Source: Acetobacter ghanensis (GTDB lineage Bacteria > Pseudomonadota > Alphaproteobacteria > Acetobacterales > Acetobacteraceae). Taken from it: 64,000 bases of DNA. Shown in pieces: positions 7,903 through 16,828 of the stretch. Location: positions 1,463,896 through 1,527,895 of the forward strand of contig NZ_LN609302.1 in assembly GCF_001499675.1 (NCBI RefSeq), in the 5' to 3' direction. The first letter of the stretch is position 1. Every line of letters starts with the position of its first letter. Position numbers and translations under genes: made by a program. The notes beneath the pieces were generated by a model. It had not been told where the DNA came from, made no database searches, and saw only the letters and a list, made by a program, of their open reading frames with translations.

Positions 7903-8394
7903 ATGGTCGATCTTAAAGCTGATCTTAAGGCCCATGTTCGCGCGCCAGGCTGGGTAAGCGAGTTTCGCTCCTTTATCATGCGGGGCAACGTGGTGGATCT
8001 GGCCGTTGGTGTTATCATCGGTGCTGCGTTTACAGGGATTGTAAACAGTCTGGTCAAAGACGTTTTTAACCCCTTGATCGGCCTGTTGGTTGGCGGGATT
8101 GACTTCTCCAACCTGTTCGTCACCCTCAAAGGCCCGCACGAAGCAACGCTGGAAGCCGCACAAAAAGCGGGTGCGGTGACCCTGAATCTGGGCCTGTTCC
8201 TGAATGCGGTTATCCAGTTCCTGATTGTGGCCATGGCTATTTTCTGGATGGTTAAAGCTCTGACGCGCCTGCATGTGCGCGAAGATGCAAAACCGGCAGC
8301 CCCCGTGCCCCCCACCAAAACCGAAGTTCTGCTGACTGAAATTCGTGACGAACTGGCAGCACGTAACAAGGAACAGGCTGCACCGCAGGGCTAA
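7903..8394 (+). CDS. mscL: Large-conductance mechanosensitive channel MscL
   Basis: Inner-membrane homopentameric channel that opens under membrane tension to release solutes during hypo-osmotic shock. The N-terminal amphipathic helix and first membrane helix appear as FRSFIMRGNVVDLAVGVIIG (about residues 22-42), the periplasmic loop follows with NPLIGLLVGGIDFSN, and the second membrane helix is FLNAVIQFLIVAMAIFWMVK. Length 163 residues is about 20-25 longer than E. coli MscL, with extra residues at both ends. The RBS AGGA is 9 bases before the ATG. Monocistronic. Confidence 0.95.
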   Translation: MVDLKADLKAHVRAPGWVSEFRSFIMRGNVVDLAVGVIIGAAFTGIVNSLVKDVFNPLIGLLVGGIDFSNLFVTLKGPHEATLEAAQKAGAVTLNLGLFLNAVIQFLIVAMAIFWMVKALTRLHVREDAKPAAPVPPTKTEVLLTEIRDELAARNKEQAAPQG

Positions 8395-8484
8395 GGGCGG
8401 GACAGTCTATAATAAAAACAGACTTTGCCCTTAGGGGCAGAGGCTGTGTTTTCGGCAGGCGGAATATGGGGTAGGCTCTTGCAA

Positions 8485-8883
8485 ATGAAGCGTCCCGTAT
8501 TCCGCTTTTTTTATAAAGCACCGGCTTTTGCCGTTACTGTTGCCATTGCCGCTGTGGCGGGGTGTCAGGCTGTGCCCTATGAGCTCAAGGTAGAGCAAAC
8601 CCCCAGCACGTTGCTCTACAGCTACGCCATAGCCAATGGTATGGCACGCGGGCAGTTGATGAGCGGCTCCATGACGCTCCCCCAGATTGTGCACATTATT
8701 ACCGCAGACCGCGCAGCACTTAACGCCATTCTGGTTTTCCGGGACCATCCGGGGCACGACACGCTTCAGTTAGCCGGCCAGAAAGTGGAAGATTTTCTGG
8801 CTGTTATCGACCAGCCAGCCAATCCGGCTGATAGTGTTATGGTTATGCCAAACGGGCAGGTGGTTCCTCTCTCCCATCACTAG
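8485..8883 (+). CDS. Putative lipoprotein, function unknown
   Basis: Begins MKRPVFRFFYK followed by a hydrophobic stretch and the lipobox VAGC (Cys27), so it should be exported and lipidated. The mature part (about 105 residues) has no family I recognise: it contains a helical SLLYSYAIANGMARGQLMSG-like segment and a repeated acidic DHPGHDTLQLAG region, ending PNGQVVPLSHH. The frame opens 60 bases further upstream, but only this ATG gives a signal peptide; the SD before it is weak. Ends at a strong bidirectional terminator shared with secF. Confidence 0.68.
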   Translation: MKRPVFRFFYKAPAFAVTVAIAAVAGCQAVPYELKVEQTPSTLLYSYAIANGMARGQLMSGSMTLPQIVHIITADRAALNAILVFRDHPGHDTLQLAGQKVEDFLAVIDQPANPADSVMVMPNGQVVPLSHH

Positions 8884-8887
8884 GCCC

Positions 8888-8922
8888 AAAAAAACGGAGC
8901 AGTTTGACTGCTCCGTTTTTTT
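8888..8922. terminator. Bidirectional rho-independent terminator
   Basis: Perfect 15-bp inverted repeat: A7-CGGAGCAG, loop TTTGA, CTGCTCCG-T7. Works for both the lipoprotein gene (plus) and secDF (minus). Confidence 0.9.
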
Positions 8923-8950
8923 ATAAGTTCCAAGCTGGCTTCCCTTAGGG

Positions 8951-9892
8951 TCAGGAGGCTGTTGCTTTGGGGTTTTTGGCACCACGCTTCAGGCGTCCTT
9001 CTCCCATAAACAGGAGAAGAGGGGCAGCGATGAAGATGGAGGAGGAGGTGCCAACAACAATACCAAACAGCATGGTCCATGCAAAGCCGGACAGTGTGGC
9101 GCCCCCCCACAGGGCCAGCGGTAGAGATGCCAGGAAAACAGTGGAGGAGGTGCCCAGTGTCCGGTTCAGCGTCTCGTTAATCGAGAGGTTGATCAGGTCA
9201 ATGAGCGGCATGGTGCGGTATTTGCGCAGGTTTTCACGCACACGGTCATACACCACCACCTTGTCGTTGGTGGAGTAGCCCAGAATGGTGAGAATGGCGG
9301 CCACCATGACCAGATCGAATTCAAAACCGGTCAGAACCAGAAAGCCCATGGTTTTGGTCAGATCAAGCACAAGCGTAATGACCGCGCTGAGCGCAAATTC
9401 CCACTCAAACCGGAACCAGATGTAGGCCAGAATCATGGCAAGGCTCAGGCCAAGCGCCAACATGCCGTTGCGGAACAGTTCGGCCGAAACCGAGGCCCCT
9501 ACAGCATCCGCCCGCAGAATGGTGGTGCCGGGTAGGGCCTCGGATATTGTGTGGCGCACATTGTCCACAATGGCCTGCGTATCCTTCTCCGAGCCAGCAT
9601 CCAGCCGGATCAGCACATCATCAGCTGCGCCAAAGGACTGGAAGGAGGCGTGGGATACGCCATGTTCGGCCAGAATTGTACGGAGTTTGGCAAAGTCTGC
9701 CGGACCGTTGGTCTTGGCTTCCACCACAATCCCACCCCGAAAATCCAACCCAAGGGTCAGGCCGGGGTGAAAGAACAGAATAATGGAGGCAAGCGAGAGC
9801 ACGGCAGAGACGATCAGCCCCATATAGCGGCCGCGCATGAAGTTGATATGCGTATCCTTACGGACAAAACGCAGAAGAGGACGTCCGAACAT
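8951..9892 (-). CDS. secF: Protein translocase subunit SecF
   Basis: RND-type membrane partner of SecD; uses the proton motive force to pull exported proteins through SecYEG. Six membrane segments expected and seen: one near residues 23-42 (VSAVLSLASIILFF), a periplasmic domain after GLDFRGG, then five more from about residue 130 onward (LALGLSLAMILAYIWFRFEWEFAL, the TILGYSTNDKVVVYDRVREN signature, TSSTVFLASLPLALWG). A TTG 21 bases upstream is in frame, but GAGG stands 8 bases before this ATG. Follows secD after 17 bases. Confidence 0.95.
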   Translation of the reverse strand: MFGRPLLRFVRKDTHINFMRGRYMGLIVSAVLSLASIILFFHPGLTLGLDFRGGIVVEAKTNGPADFAKLRTILAEHGVSHASFQSFGAADDVLIRLDAGSEKDTQAIVDNVRHTISEALPGTTILRADAVGASVSAELFRNGMLALGLSLAMILAYIWFRFEWEFALSAVITLVLDLTKTMGFLVLTGFEFDLVMVAAILTILGYSTNDKVVVYDRVRENLRKYRTMPLIDLINLSINETLNRTLGTSSTVFLASLPLALWGGATLSGFAWTMLFGIVVGTSSSIFIAAPLLLFMGEGRLKRGAKNPKATAS

Positions 9893-9909
9893 AGTAGCGC
9901 CTCGTTGGT

Positions 9910-11469
9910 TCAAACAGGCAGGCTGGTTGGGCGCGTACGCGCGTACCAGCGGGCCATGAGCATGCGGGAGAGCAGCAGGGTGGTGAACAGGGTGGTCACA
10001 ATGCCAATGGTGATGGTGAGTGCGAACCCACGAACCGGACCTGTGCCAAAAACAAACAGCATGACATGGGCCAGCAGGGCCGTGGCGTTACTGTCGATAA
10101 TGGTGGAGGTGGCTTTTTCAAACCCTGTCTGCATGGCTGCCAGTGGGGTACGCCCACGGGCAACTTCCTCACGGATGCGCTCGTTGATCAGAATGTTGGC
10201 GTCTACCGCCATCCCCAATGTGAGCAACATGCCCGCCATACCGGGCAGGGTCAGCGTTGCTTCAAAAAGGGAGAGGATCGCCACCATCAGTACCAGGTTG
10301 GCCAGCAGGGCCATATCCGCGTACCAGCCGAAGCGGCCATAAAACAGCACCATAAAGGCCACAACCATAACAAAGCCGACGGCAAGGCTGATGATACCGG
10401 CACGGATGGAGTCAGCCCCAAGTGATGGGCCAATGGAGCGTTGTTCAATAACGCTCAGCGGGGCAGGCAGCGCACCGGCCCGCAGCATAAGGGCCAGATC
10501 GGTGGCCTTCTGGGCATCAAACCCGCCGGTAATCTGGCCATTACCGCCGGTTATGGGGCTCATGATCACGGGTGCTTCGATAATCTTGTTATCCAGCACA
10601 ATGGCGAATCGTTTGCCCACGTTGGCCTGCGTTACTGCGGCAAAGGCGTGTGTGCCTGTCGAATCGAAAGAGAAGCTGACAGCCCATTTGCCGCTCTGCT
10701 GGTCAATAACCGCGCCAGCGTTGGTCAGGTCGGAGCCATCCACATCCACATGGTCAAAAACGGGCAGTGGGCCACCTTCTGCCGGGTCGGCCATGGGCAG
10801 GAGGCTGACACCCTGCGGCGGATAGGTGGCGTGCAGCGGGTTGGCATCCACCAGATGGAAGCTCATTTTGGCTGTGGTGCCCAAAAGTGCCTTAATCCGG
10901 TCCGGGTCGCTAATGCCGGGTAGCTCCACCACAATGCGGTCATCACCTTGGCGGGTAATTTCGGGATCTACTGCGCCAGTGCCGTCAATACGGCGGCGCA
11001 CGATCTCGATCGACTGGGTTACAGCCTCACGCGCACGGGTGCGGATGGATTCGGGTGTGAGCGTCAGCGCAATGCTGCCATCCTCACGCTTGCTGACGCT
11101 GAATTCATTGGGTACGGCGCGGGGCAGGGCGTTGAGCGCCGTAATGTCGGCTTCAGTCTCGGAGGCGGAGCGGGGCGTGAAAGAGATAACGCCTTTGTCG
11201 GCATCCACCGCAATGTTCTGGTAGCCCAGTCGCGCGTTAAGCAGCGCGTCACGCGTGTTTTCAGACAGGGTTTGCAACCTGTCATGGGTCAGGCTTTGCA
11301 GGTCAACCTGCATGAGCAGGTAGGAGCCGCCCCGCAGATCCAGCCCAAGATGGATCTGTCGCCAGGGTATGGAAGGGAGCGGCTTGCGCATGCCGTTAGG
11401 CAGGCACAGCAGCAGGCCTAACAGGCATATGCCCAGTACCGAGGCCAGTTTGGTGCGGCTGTAATACAT
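9910..11469 (-). CDS. secD: Protein translocase subunit SecD
   Basis: Forms the SecDF complex. The N-terminal membrane helix (LASVLGICLLGLLLCLP) is followed by HLGLDLRGGSYLLMQVD, the large periplasmic P1 domain (VVELPGISDPDRIKALLG is a family landmark), and the five-helix C-terminal bundle with GMAVDANILINERIREE. A GTG two codons upstream (11475) is an alternative start; neither has a perfect SD (AGGTGAG overlaps it). yajC, often upstream of secD, is not present here; the divergent gene begins 248 bases away. Confidence 0.94.
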   Translation of the reverse strand: MYYSRTKLASVLGICLLGLLLCLPNGMRKPLPSIPWRQIHLGLDLRGGSYLLMQVDLQSLTHDRLQTLSENTRDALLNARLGYQNIAVDADKGVISFTPRSASETEADITALNALPRAVPNEFSVSKREDGSIALTLTPESIRTRAREAVTQSIEIVRRRIDGTGAVDPEITRQGDDRIVVELPGISDPDRIKALLGTTAKMSFHLVDANPLHATYPPQGVSLLPMADPAEGGPLPVFDHVDVDGSDLTNAGAVIDQQSGKWAVSFSFDSTGTHAFAAVTQANVGKRFAIVLDNKIIEAPVIMSPITGGNGQITGGFDAQKATDLALMLRAGALPAPLSVIEQRSIGPSLGADSIRAGIISLAVGFVMVVAFMVLFYGRFGWYADMALLANLVLMVAILSLFEATLTLPGMAGMLLTLGMAVDANILINERIREEVARGRTPLAAMQTGFEKATSTIIDSNATALLAHVMLFVFGTGPVRGFALTITIGIVTTLFTTLLLSRMLMARWYARTRPTSLPV

Positions 11470-11717
11470 TCTCACCTGATCGCTTGCAGTTTTGCTGCCG
11501 GGAACATGCCGTTCAACCCCAACAGATGCAACCCGTCCACGTGCTTCTGGGTGGAATGCTTTGTGTTTTCGTTCATTTTGCGTGGCGCATACGCATCACC
11601 TTGCACAACGTATGGCAGGTGGTCAGTGGTTGGGGCGGGGCTTGTTTGCATTCGGGGGTTGGCCTGCTACCCCTTGAGCAGGCAAAAAACAGGCCAGACG
11701 GGCAAGGGCAAAAACGA

Positions 11718-12698
11718 ATGAGCACAACGCTGCGTGTAGGGGTTATTGGGGCTGGGCACTTTGGGCGTTACCATGCCCTGAAAATACGTGACGTGCCGGG
11801 CGAGACCCTGTCCGGCCTGTTTGACCCCGATGTCGCCCGCGCCCGGCAGGTGGCGCAGGAAGCCGGTTGCCCCGCTGTGGAGGACGTGGAGACTCTACTG
11901 GCGCAGTCCGATGCGGTTGTGGTGGCAGCACCAGCGGAGTTCCATTTTGATCTGGCTGTGCAGGCGTTGCGAGCAGGACGGCATGTACTGGTGGAAAAAC
12001 CGGTAGCCGCCACGCTGGAGCAGGCTGATATGCTGGTGACACTGGCACAGCAGGCGGGGCTGGTCTGCCAAGTGGGGCATCTGCTGCGTTATTCCGCCGA
12101 GCATGACGCCATTACCCAACGCATTACCCGCCCGCTCTATATAGAAGCAACGCGCATTGCGCCCTACAAGCCGCGTGGAACGGATGTGTCCGTTATTCTG
12201 GACCTTATGATCCACGATCTCGATCTGGTTCTGGCCATTGTGGACAGCCCCATTGCGCAGGTGGATGCGCTGGGGGCCGCGGTTAGTTCAGCGCATGAAG
12301 ACATAGCCAATGCCCGTGTGCGGTTTGAAAATGGGTGTGTGGCGACCATTACCGCTAGCCGGATTTCCCTCAAGACCGAGCGCCGGATGCGCCTTTTTTC
12401 CGAGGAGGGCTACCTGTCCGCAGATTTTGTAAAGCGGGAGTTGAGCATGATCGGGCGGGAGCGGGGGCTGCCTCTGCCGGGTACGGGGGGATTCCGGCGG
12501 GAGAGCATAAGCTGGAAGGAGCATGATTCGCTGTTTGCCGAGCATCAAGCATTTGTGGCGTCCTGCGTGCATGGCGCGCCTGTGGTGGTGGATGCAGCAG
12601 CTGGGCGGCGCGCTCTGGCCGCCGCTCTGGCTGTGGCGGATGGAATCAGAGCCTCCCGCAACCTGATGGAGCAGTCGGGGTTGATTAAGGAAAGCTAA
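11718..12698 (+). CDS. Gfo/Idh/MocA family NAD(P)-dependent oxidoreductase
   Basis: Rossmann-fold sugar dehydrogenase family: GVIGAGHFGRYHA nucleotide loop at residues 8-20, the family EKP motif at LVEKPVA (about residue 94), and LRYSAEH and MIHDLDLVL in the substrate domain. The MIHDxDL signature and overall pattern resemble the subgroup containing UDP-GlcNAc 3-dehydrogenase GnnA of lipid A synthesis, but no lpx gene or GnnB-like transaminase is next to it, so the substrate is open. The frame is open for 78 codons further upstream, yet the Rossmann start fixes the ATG. SD is weak (AAGGGCA). Stands alone before nrdA. Confidence 0.82.
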   Translation: MSTTLRVGVIGAGHFGRYHALKIRDVPGETLSGLFDPDVARARQVAQEAGCPAVEDVETLLAQSDAVVVAAPAEFHFDLAVQALRAGRHVLVEKPVAATLEQADMLVTLAQQAGLVCQVGHLLRYSAEHDAITQRITRPLYIEATRIAPYKPRGTDVSVILDLMIHDLDLVLAIVDSPIAQVDALGAAVSSAHEDIANARVRFENGCVATITASRISLKTERRMRLFSEEGYLSADFVKRELSMIGRERGLPLPGTGGFRRESISWKEHDSLFAEHQAFVASCVHGAPVVVDAAAGRRALAAALAVADGIRASRNLMEQSGLIKES

Positions 12699-12796
12699 AA
12701 AAAAGCGACATGTGAGGAAGCGGGAAGAATCAGCCATTTTTCTTGAGAGCAAGTTGAAATTGGCCCCGGAGCGGAAAAAATTCTCTAGATAACCCT

Positions 12797-12814
12797 CCCA
12801 TATCTAGATATGGG
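12797..12814. promoter_or_regulatory. Perfect 18-bp palindrome upstream of nrdA
   Basis: CCCATATCTAGATATGGG lies about 90 bases before the nrdA ATG; its core TCTAGATA also occurs 19 bases upstream (12784-12791). The size and place suggest an operator or promoter-overlapping site. It does not fit the NrdR box consensus well (the conserved C and G are spaced differently), so the regulator is unknown. Confidence 0.45.
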
Positions 12815-12905
12815 GGACGGAGTTGGATGTGGGCCCGATATGTGGTGTGCGGCAGCGCCAGCACATAACCCCATCATCGTTTGCAAAAACCGGAGAGTTA
12901 GAGCC

Positions 12906-14849
12906 ATGAGTCTGATCGACGTGCATGAGAATGACGTTCGTCGTTCCCATTCAGGAGCATCGGGCTCGGCTGAGGAACCGGATCTGTTCGGTGCAGAGCA
13001 GATGCAGGATATGGTGCAGCTTCCGGGGCACCATCAGATTCGTGTCGATCGTTCGCGCGATGCGCTGCTGACCCCATTCGGCAAAGCGACGCTGGATAAC
13101 CGCTACCTGCTGCCGGATGAGAGCTATCAGGACCTGTTTGGTCGTGTGGCGTCCTATTACGGAGCGGATGCGGACCATGCGCAGCGTATTTATGACTACA
13201 TCAGCCGCCACTGGTTCATGCCTGCAACGCCTGTGCTGTCCAACGGCGGGACAACGCGCGGTCTGCCTATTTCCTGCTTTTTGAATGAAGCAAGCGATAG
13301 CCTTCAGGGCATTGTCGACCTGTGGAACGAGAATGTGTGGTTGGCCAGCAAGGGTGGGGGCATTGGCTCCTACTGGGGCAACCTGCGTTCCATTGGTGAG
13401 AATGTGGGCCGTAATGGCAAAACGTCCGGTGTTATCCCCTTTATCCGGGTGATGGATAGCCTGACGCTTGCTATCTCTCAGGGGTCTCTGCGCCGGGGGT
13501 CTGCGGCTGTTTATCTGCCAGTCTGGCACCCTGAAATTGAAGAATTCATAGAAATTCGCCGTCCGACGGGGGGAGACCCCAACCGTAAGGCGCTAAACCT
13601 CCACCATGGTATTCTGGTGTCCGACGCGTTTATGCGGGCGGTAGAGGCGGATGATGAATGGGCGCTGCTCTCCCCCAAGGATAATTCGGTTATCCGCAAG
13701 ATTTCGGCACGGAGTTTGTGGATTCGTATCCTGACCGCCCGCATGGAGCAGGGCGAGCCCTACATTGTTTACTCCGACCATGTGAACAATGCGCGCCCCG
13801 AGCACCACAAGCTGGCCGGGTTGGAAGTCAAAACGTCTAACCTGTGTTCGGAAATTACGCTCCCAACAGGGATAGACCACCACGGCAAGGCGCGTACGGC
13901 AGTCTGCTGCCTGTCCTCCCTCAATCTGGAAACGTGGGATGAGTGGTCGGACAATCCTCAGTTCATCGAGGATGTCATGCTCTTCCTCGACAATGTTTTG
14001 CAGGACTTCATTGATCGCGCTCCGGCAGACATGGAGCGGGCCAAATATGCCGCTATGCGGGAGCGGTCCGTGGGGCTGGGCGTCATGGGGTTCCACTCCT
14101 TCCTGCAAGCCAAGAATGTTCCGTTTGAAAGCGTGATTGCCAAGGTCTGGAACCGCAAGATTTTCAAGCATATTCGCGAGCAGGCCGATGCCGCCTCCCG
14201 CAAGCTGGCTGATCTGCGCGGGGCGTGCCCGGATGCCGAGGAATATGGCATTAAGGAACGGTTTTCCAACAAGATGGCCATTGCGCCCACCGCGTCCATC
14301 TCCATTATTGCAGGTAATGCCAGCCCAGGCATTGAGCCGATTGCGGCCAACGTCTTCTTGCAGAAAACCCTCTCAGGTTCCTTTACGGTGCGTAACCGGC
14401 ATTTGCAGAAGCTGCTGGCCGAAAAAGGGCAGGATACGCCAGAAGTGTGGTCCTCCATTACCACCAGTAAGGGGAGTGTTCAGCATCTGGACTTCCTGAC
14501 CCAGCAGGAAAAGGACGTGTTCAAAACCGCGTTCGAGCTGGACCAGCGTTGGGTGGTGGAACATGCGGCAGACCGGCAGCCCTTCATCTGTCAGGCGCAG
14601 TCGGTCAACCTGTTCCTGACGGCAGACGTGCATAAGCGTGACCTGCACCAGATTCATTTTCAGGCATGGAAAAAGGGCCTCAAGTCCCTTTATTATTGCC
14701 GTAGCCTGTCTATCCAGCGTGCGGATACGGTGAGCAATGTTCTCAGCAAGTCCGAGGTGCTGGGGGCCGGGGTTGCCGAACAGGCCGCAGCGGACCATGC
14801 CGCCAGCGGTAACGGCAACAATTATGACGAGTGTCTGGCCTGCCAGTAA
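12906..14849 (+). CDS. nrdA: Ribonucleoside-diphosphate reductase, alpha subunit (class Ia)
   Basis: Catalytic subunit that reduces ribonucleotides to deoxyribonucleotides. Active-site cysteines are visible in LPISCF, VCCLSSLNLE and SNLCSEITLPT, and the C-terminal redox pair in YDECLACQ, which is re-reduced by thioredoxin or glutaredoxin. The radical-transfer tyrosines lie in the late SLYYCRS segment. At 647 residues it lacks the ~90-residue N-terminal ATP-cone: the barrel domain (LLTPFGKATLDNRYL) begins near residue 52. The frame is open for 32 codons upstream, but GGAGAG and the family-like start fix this ATG. nrdB follows after 77 bases. Confidence 0.95.
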   Translation: MSLIDVHENDVRRSHSGASGSAEEPDLFGAEQMQDMVQLPGHHQIRVDRSRDALLTPFGKATLDNRYLLPDESYQDLFGRVASYYGADADHAQRIYDYISRHWFMPATPVLSNGGTTRGLPISCFLNEASDSLQGIVDLWNENVWLASKGGGIGSYWGNLRSIGENVGRNGKTSGVIPFIRVMDSLTLAISQGSLRRGSAAVYLPVWHPEIEEFIEIRRPTGGDPNRKALNLHHGILVSDAFMRAVEADDEWALLSPKDNSVIRKISARSLWIRILTARMEQGEPYIVYSDHVNNARPEHHKLAGLEVKTSNLCSEITLPTGIDHHGKARTAVCCLSSLNLETWDEWSDNPQFIEDVMLFLDNVLQDFIDRAPADMERAKYAAMRERSVGLGVMGFHSFLQAKNVPFESVIAKVWNRKIFKHIREQADAASRKLADLRGACPDAEEYGIKERFSNKMAIAPTASISIIAGNASPGIEPIAANVFLQKTLSGSFTVRNRHLQKLLAEKGQDTPEVWSSITTSKGSVQHLDFLTQQEKDVFKTAFELDQRWVVEHAADRQPFICQAQSVNLFLTADVHKRDLHQIHFQAWKKGLKSLYYCRSLSIQRADTVSNVLSKSEVLGAGVAEQAAADHAASGNGNNYDECLACQ

Positions 14850-14926
14850 CGGCAGCCTGACCATCCGAGATATTTTCCAGAAGTAGTGCGGCGGTTTCCT
14901 CGGTGGTGCCGCCCGATGGAGGCACA

Positions 14927-15943
14927 ATGAGCGAGCACAAAGCCGGACAGGAGCCGCAGGAACAACGTTTTGACCTGCTTACAGCCAACCCGGTGTACAA
15001 GCCGTTTCGGTACCCGTGGGCTTATGATGCGTGGCTGACCCAGCAGCGTGTGCACTGGCTCCCCGAGGAAGTGCCTCTGGCTGATGACGTTAAAGACTGG
15101 CACCGGGTGCTGAACGAGAGCGAACGGCACCTTGTGACCCAGATTTTCCGCTTCTTCACCCAGTCGGATGTTGAGGTCAACAACTGCTACATGAAGCATT
15201 ACAGCCGGGTGTTCAAACCGACTGAAGTGCTGATGATGCTCTCGGCTTTTTCCAATATCGAGACCATCCATATTGCGGCTTACAGCTACCTGCTGGACAC
15301 CTTGGGTATGCCCGAGGAAGAGTATTCCGCGTTCCTTAAATATAAGGAAATGAAGGATAAATACGATTACATGCAGTCCTTCACTGTGGACAGCAAGCAT
15401 GAAATCGCCAAGACTCTTGCCGCATTTGGCGCCTTTACGGAGGGACTTCAGCTTTTTGCGTCCTTCGCTATTCTGCTGAACTTCCCGCGCTTCAACAAGC
15501 TCAAGGGCATGGGGCAGATTGTCTCATGGTCCGTGCGGGACGAAACCCTGCACTGCCTCTCCATTATCCGTCTGTTCCGTGTGTTCATTCAGGAAAACCC
15601 GCATATCTGGACCGAAAAGCTGCGGCAGGAACTGACAGACATCTGCAAGACCATTGTCGAGCATGAAGAGGCCTTTATTGATCTGGCGTTTGAAATGGGG
15701 CCGGTGGAAGGGTTGGATGCAGCACAGGTTAAAACCTACATCCACTTTATTGCAGACCGCCGTCTGACCCAGCTTGGGCTGGACCCGATTTACAATACGA
15801 CCGCCAACCCACTGCCTTGGCTGGATGACATGCTGAATGCAGTCGAACACGCCAACTTCTTTGAAAACCGCTCGACCGAATACAGCCGTGCATCCACGCA
15901 GGGCACATGGGAAGAAGCGTTTGAAACCTCGGTTTTCTCGTAA
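14927..15943 (+). CDS. nrdB: Ribonucleoside-diphosphate reductase, beta subunit (class Ia)
   Basis: Diiron-tyrosyl radical subunit that generates the radical used by NrdA. The ferritin-like fold carries the iron ligands Glu and His in NIETIHIAAYS, with the radical tyrosine in the same motif (HxxxY), then the second ligand set in FAILLNF...RDETLHCLS (ExxH). The C-terminus ends in an acidic/aromatic tail (WEEAFETSVFS), the usual NrdA-docking peptide. GGAGG lies 5 bases before the ATG. Cotranscribed with nrdA; no NrdI or glutaredoxin gene accompanies it, fitting class Ia rather than Ib. Confidence 0.95.
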   Translation: MSEHKAGQEPQEQRFDLLTANPVYKPFRYPWAYDAWLTQQRVHWLPEEVPLADDVKDWHRVLNESERHLVTQIFRFFTQSDVEVNNCYMKHYSRVFKPTEVLMMLSAFSNIETIHIAAYSYLLDTLGMPEEEYSAFLKYKEMKDKYDYMQSFTVDSKHEIAKTLAAFGAFTEGLQLFASFAILLNFPRFNKLKGMGQIVSWSVRDETLHCLSIIRLFRVFIQENPHIWTEKLRQELTDICKTIVEHEEAFIDLAFEMGPVEGLDAAQVKTYIHFIADRRLTQLGLDPIYNTTANPLPWLDDMLNAVEHANFFENRSTEYSRASTQGTWEEAFETSVFS

Positions 15944-15971
15944 CCGCAGGATTTAAGCAAAGAGGAGGTGC

Positions 15972-16730
15972 TTACAGGCCGGGCAGGGGTGTGCCGTTTT
16001 CCAGCACATCCCGCGCCTGAGGTGTAAAGGCTCCGTCTGCTTCATGCAGCACAAGTCCGGATAACACACGGGCTGGGCTTTTAACCCCCAGTCTTGCCTG
16101 TACGAGCAGAATGCGCGCCTCGCGGTCCGCTTTGGGCCAGAAGGGGTAAAGGGTTACGCCACCAAAGCCTCGGGCGGCCAGTTCGGCAATGGCCCGGTCG
16201 GTCAGGGCTGTGGGAAGTGCTAGCGTCAGGCTGCCTTTGTGGCGGAGGATGGTAGCGGCCCCTTTAATCCAGAGCGGTAGCGTGTGCATTCCCATACGAC
16301 GTGCCAAGTCGCGGCGGGGTTCGGGGGATGCGGTGCTACTTGGGGCGTGCCAGGGCGGGTTTGTCATACAATGGTCAAAACGCATGTCCTGCGGCACACC
16401 TTCGGGAAAAGATGCCGTGAGGACAGTGGCCTGTTCTTGTTTGTTGGCAAGTAGGTTGGCGCGGGCAAGGTCTGCTGTTTCGGAGTCTTTCTCAATTCCG
16501 GTTCCATGCAGGTCTGCTACGCGGTGCATCAGGCATAACAGCCCTGCACCGGCCCCGCAGCCAACTTCCAGCACATGCTGGTTGTGGCGGGCTGGGACCG
16601 CCGCAGCCATGAGAATAGGCTCAAGCCCCGTACGGTAGCCTTGCTGGAACTGGCTATAGGCTATACGTCCACGGAGAAGAGTCCCGTGTGACGTGATGGG
16701 AAGGTGGCTTGATGGCGCTTGTTGCATCAT
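15972..16730 (-). CDS. TrmN6-like class I SAM-dependent methyltransferase
   Basis: Small N6-adenine type methylase. SAM-binding VLEVGCGAGAGLLCL (about residues 52-66), the acidic loop GIEKD, and the catalytic NPPW motif (MTNPPWHAP) typical of enzymes that methylate exocyclic amino groups, as in tRNA1(Val) A37 N6-methyltransferase TrmN6/YfiC. The GRIAYSQFQQGYRTGLEPILMAA segment matches this family's N-terminus closely. The substrate is inferred from family only. The translation starts MMQQ; the second ATG is an equal candidate. Divergent from a polyprenyl synthase gene. Confidence 0.8.
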   Translation of the reverse strand: MMQQAPSSHLPITSHGTLLRGRIAYSQFQQGYRTGLEPILMAAAVPARHNQHVLEVGCGAGAGLLCLMHRVADLHGTGIEKDSETADLARANLLANKQEQATVLTASFPEGVPQDMRFDHCMTNPPWHAPSSTASPEPRRDLARRMGMHTLPLWIKGAATILRHKGSLTLALPTALTDRAIAELAARGFGGVTLYPFWPKADREARILLVQARLGVKSPARVLSGLVLHEADGAFTPQARDVLENGTPLPGL

Positions 16731-16828
16731 TGTATCTGGCTGGCTTGAATTTGTTGGTGCTTGACCGTTTTTCAGGTGCCTCGCATATAAGAGAACGTCA
16801 ACTCATCCCGTGGCTGGGGGAATAGCAT

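Noticed and set aside
12797..12814. NrdR box
   Set aside because: The palindrome is real but the spacing of its conserved C and G does not fit the NrdR consensus, so I list it only as an unidentified operator candidate.
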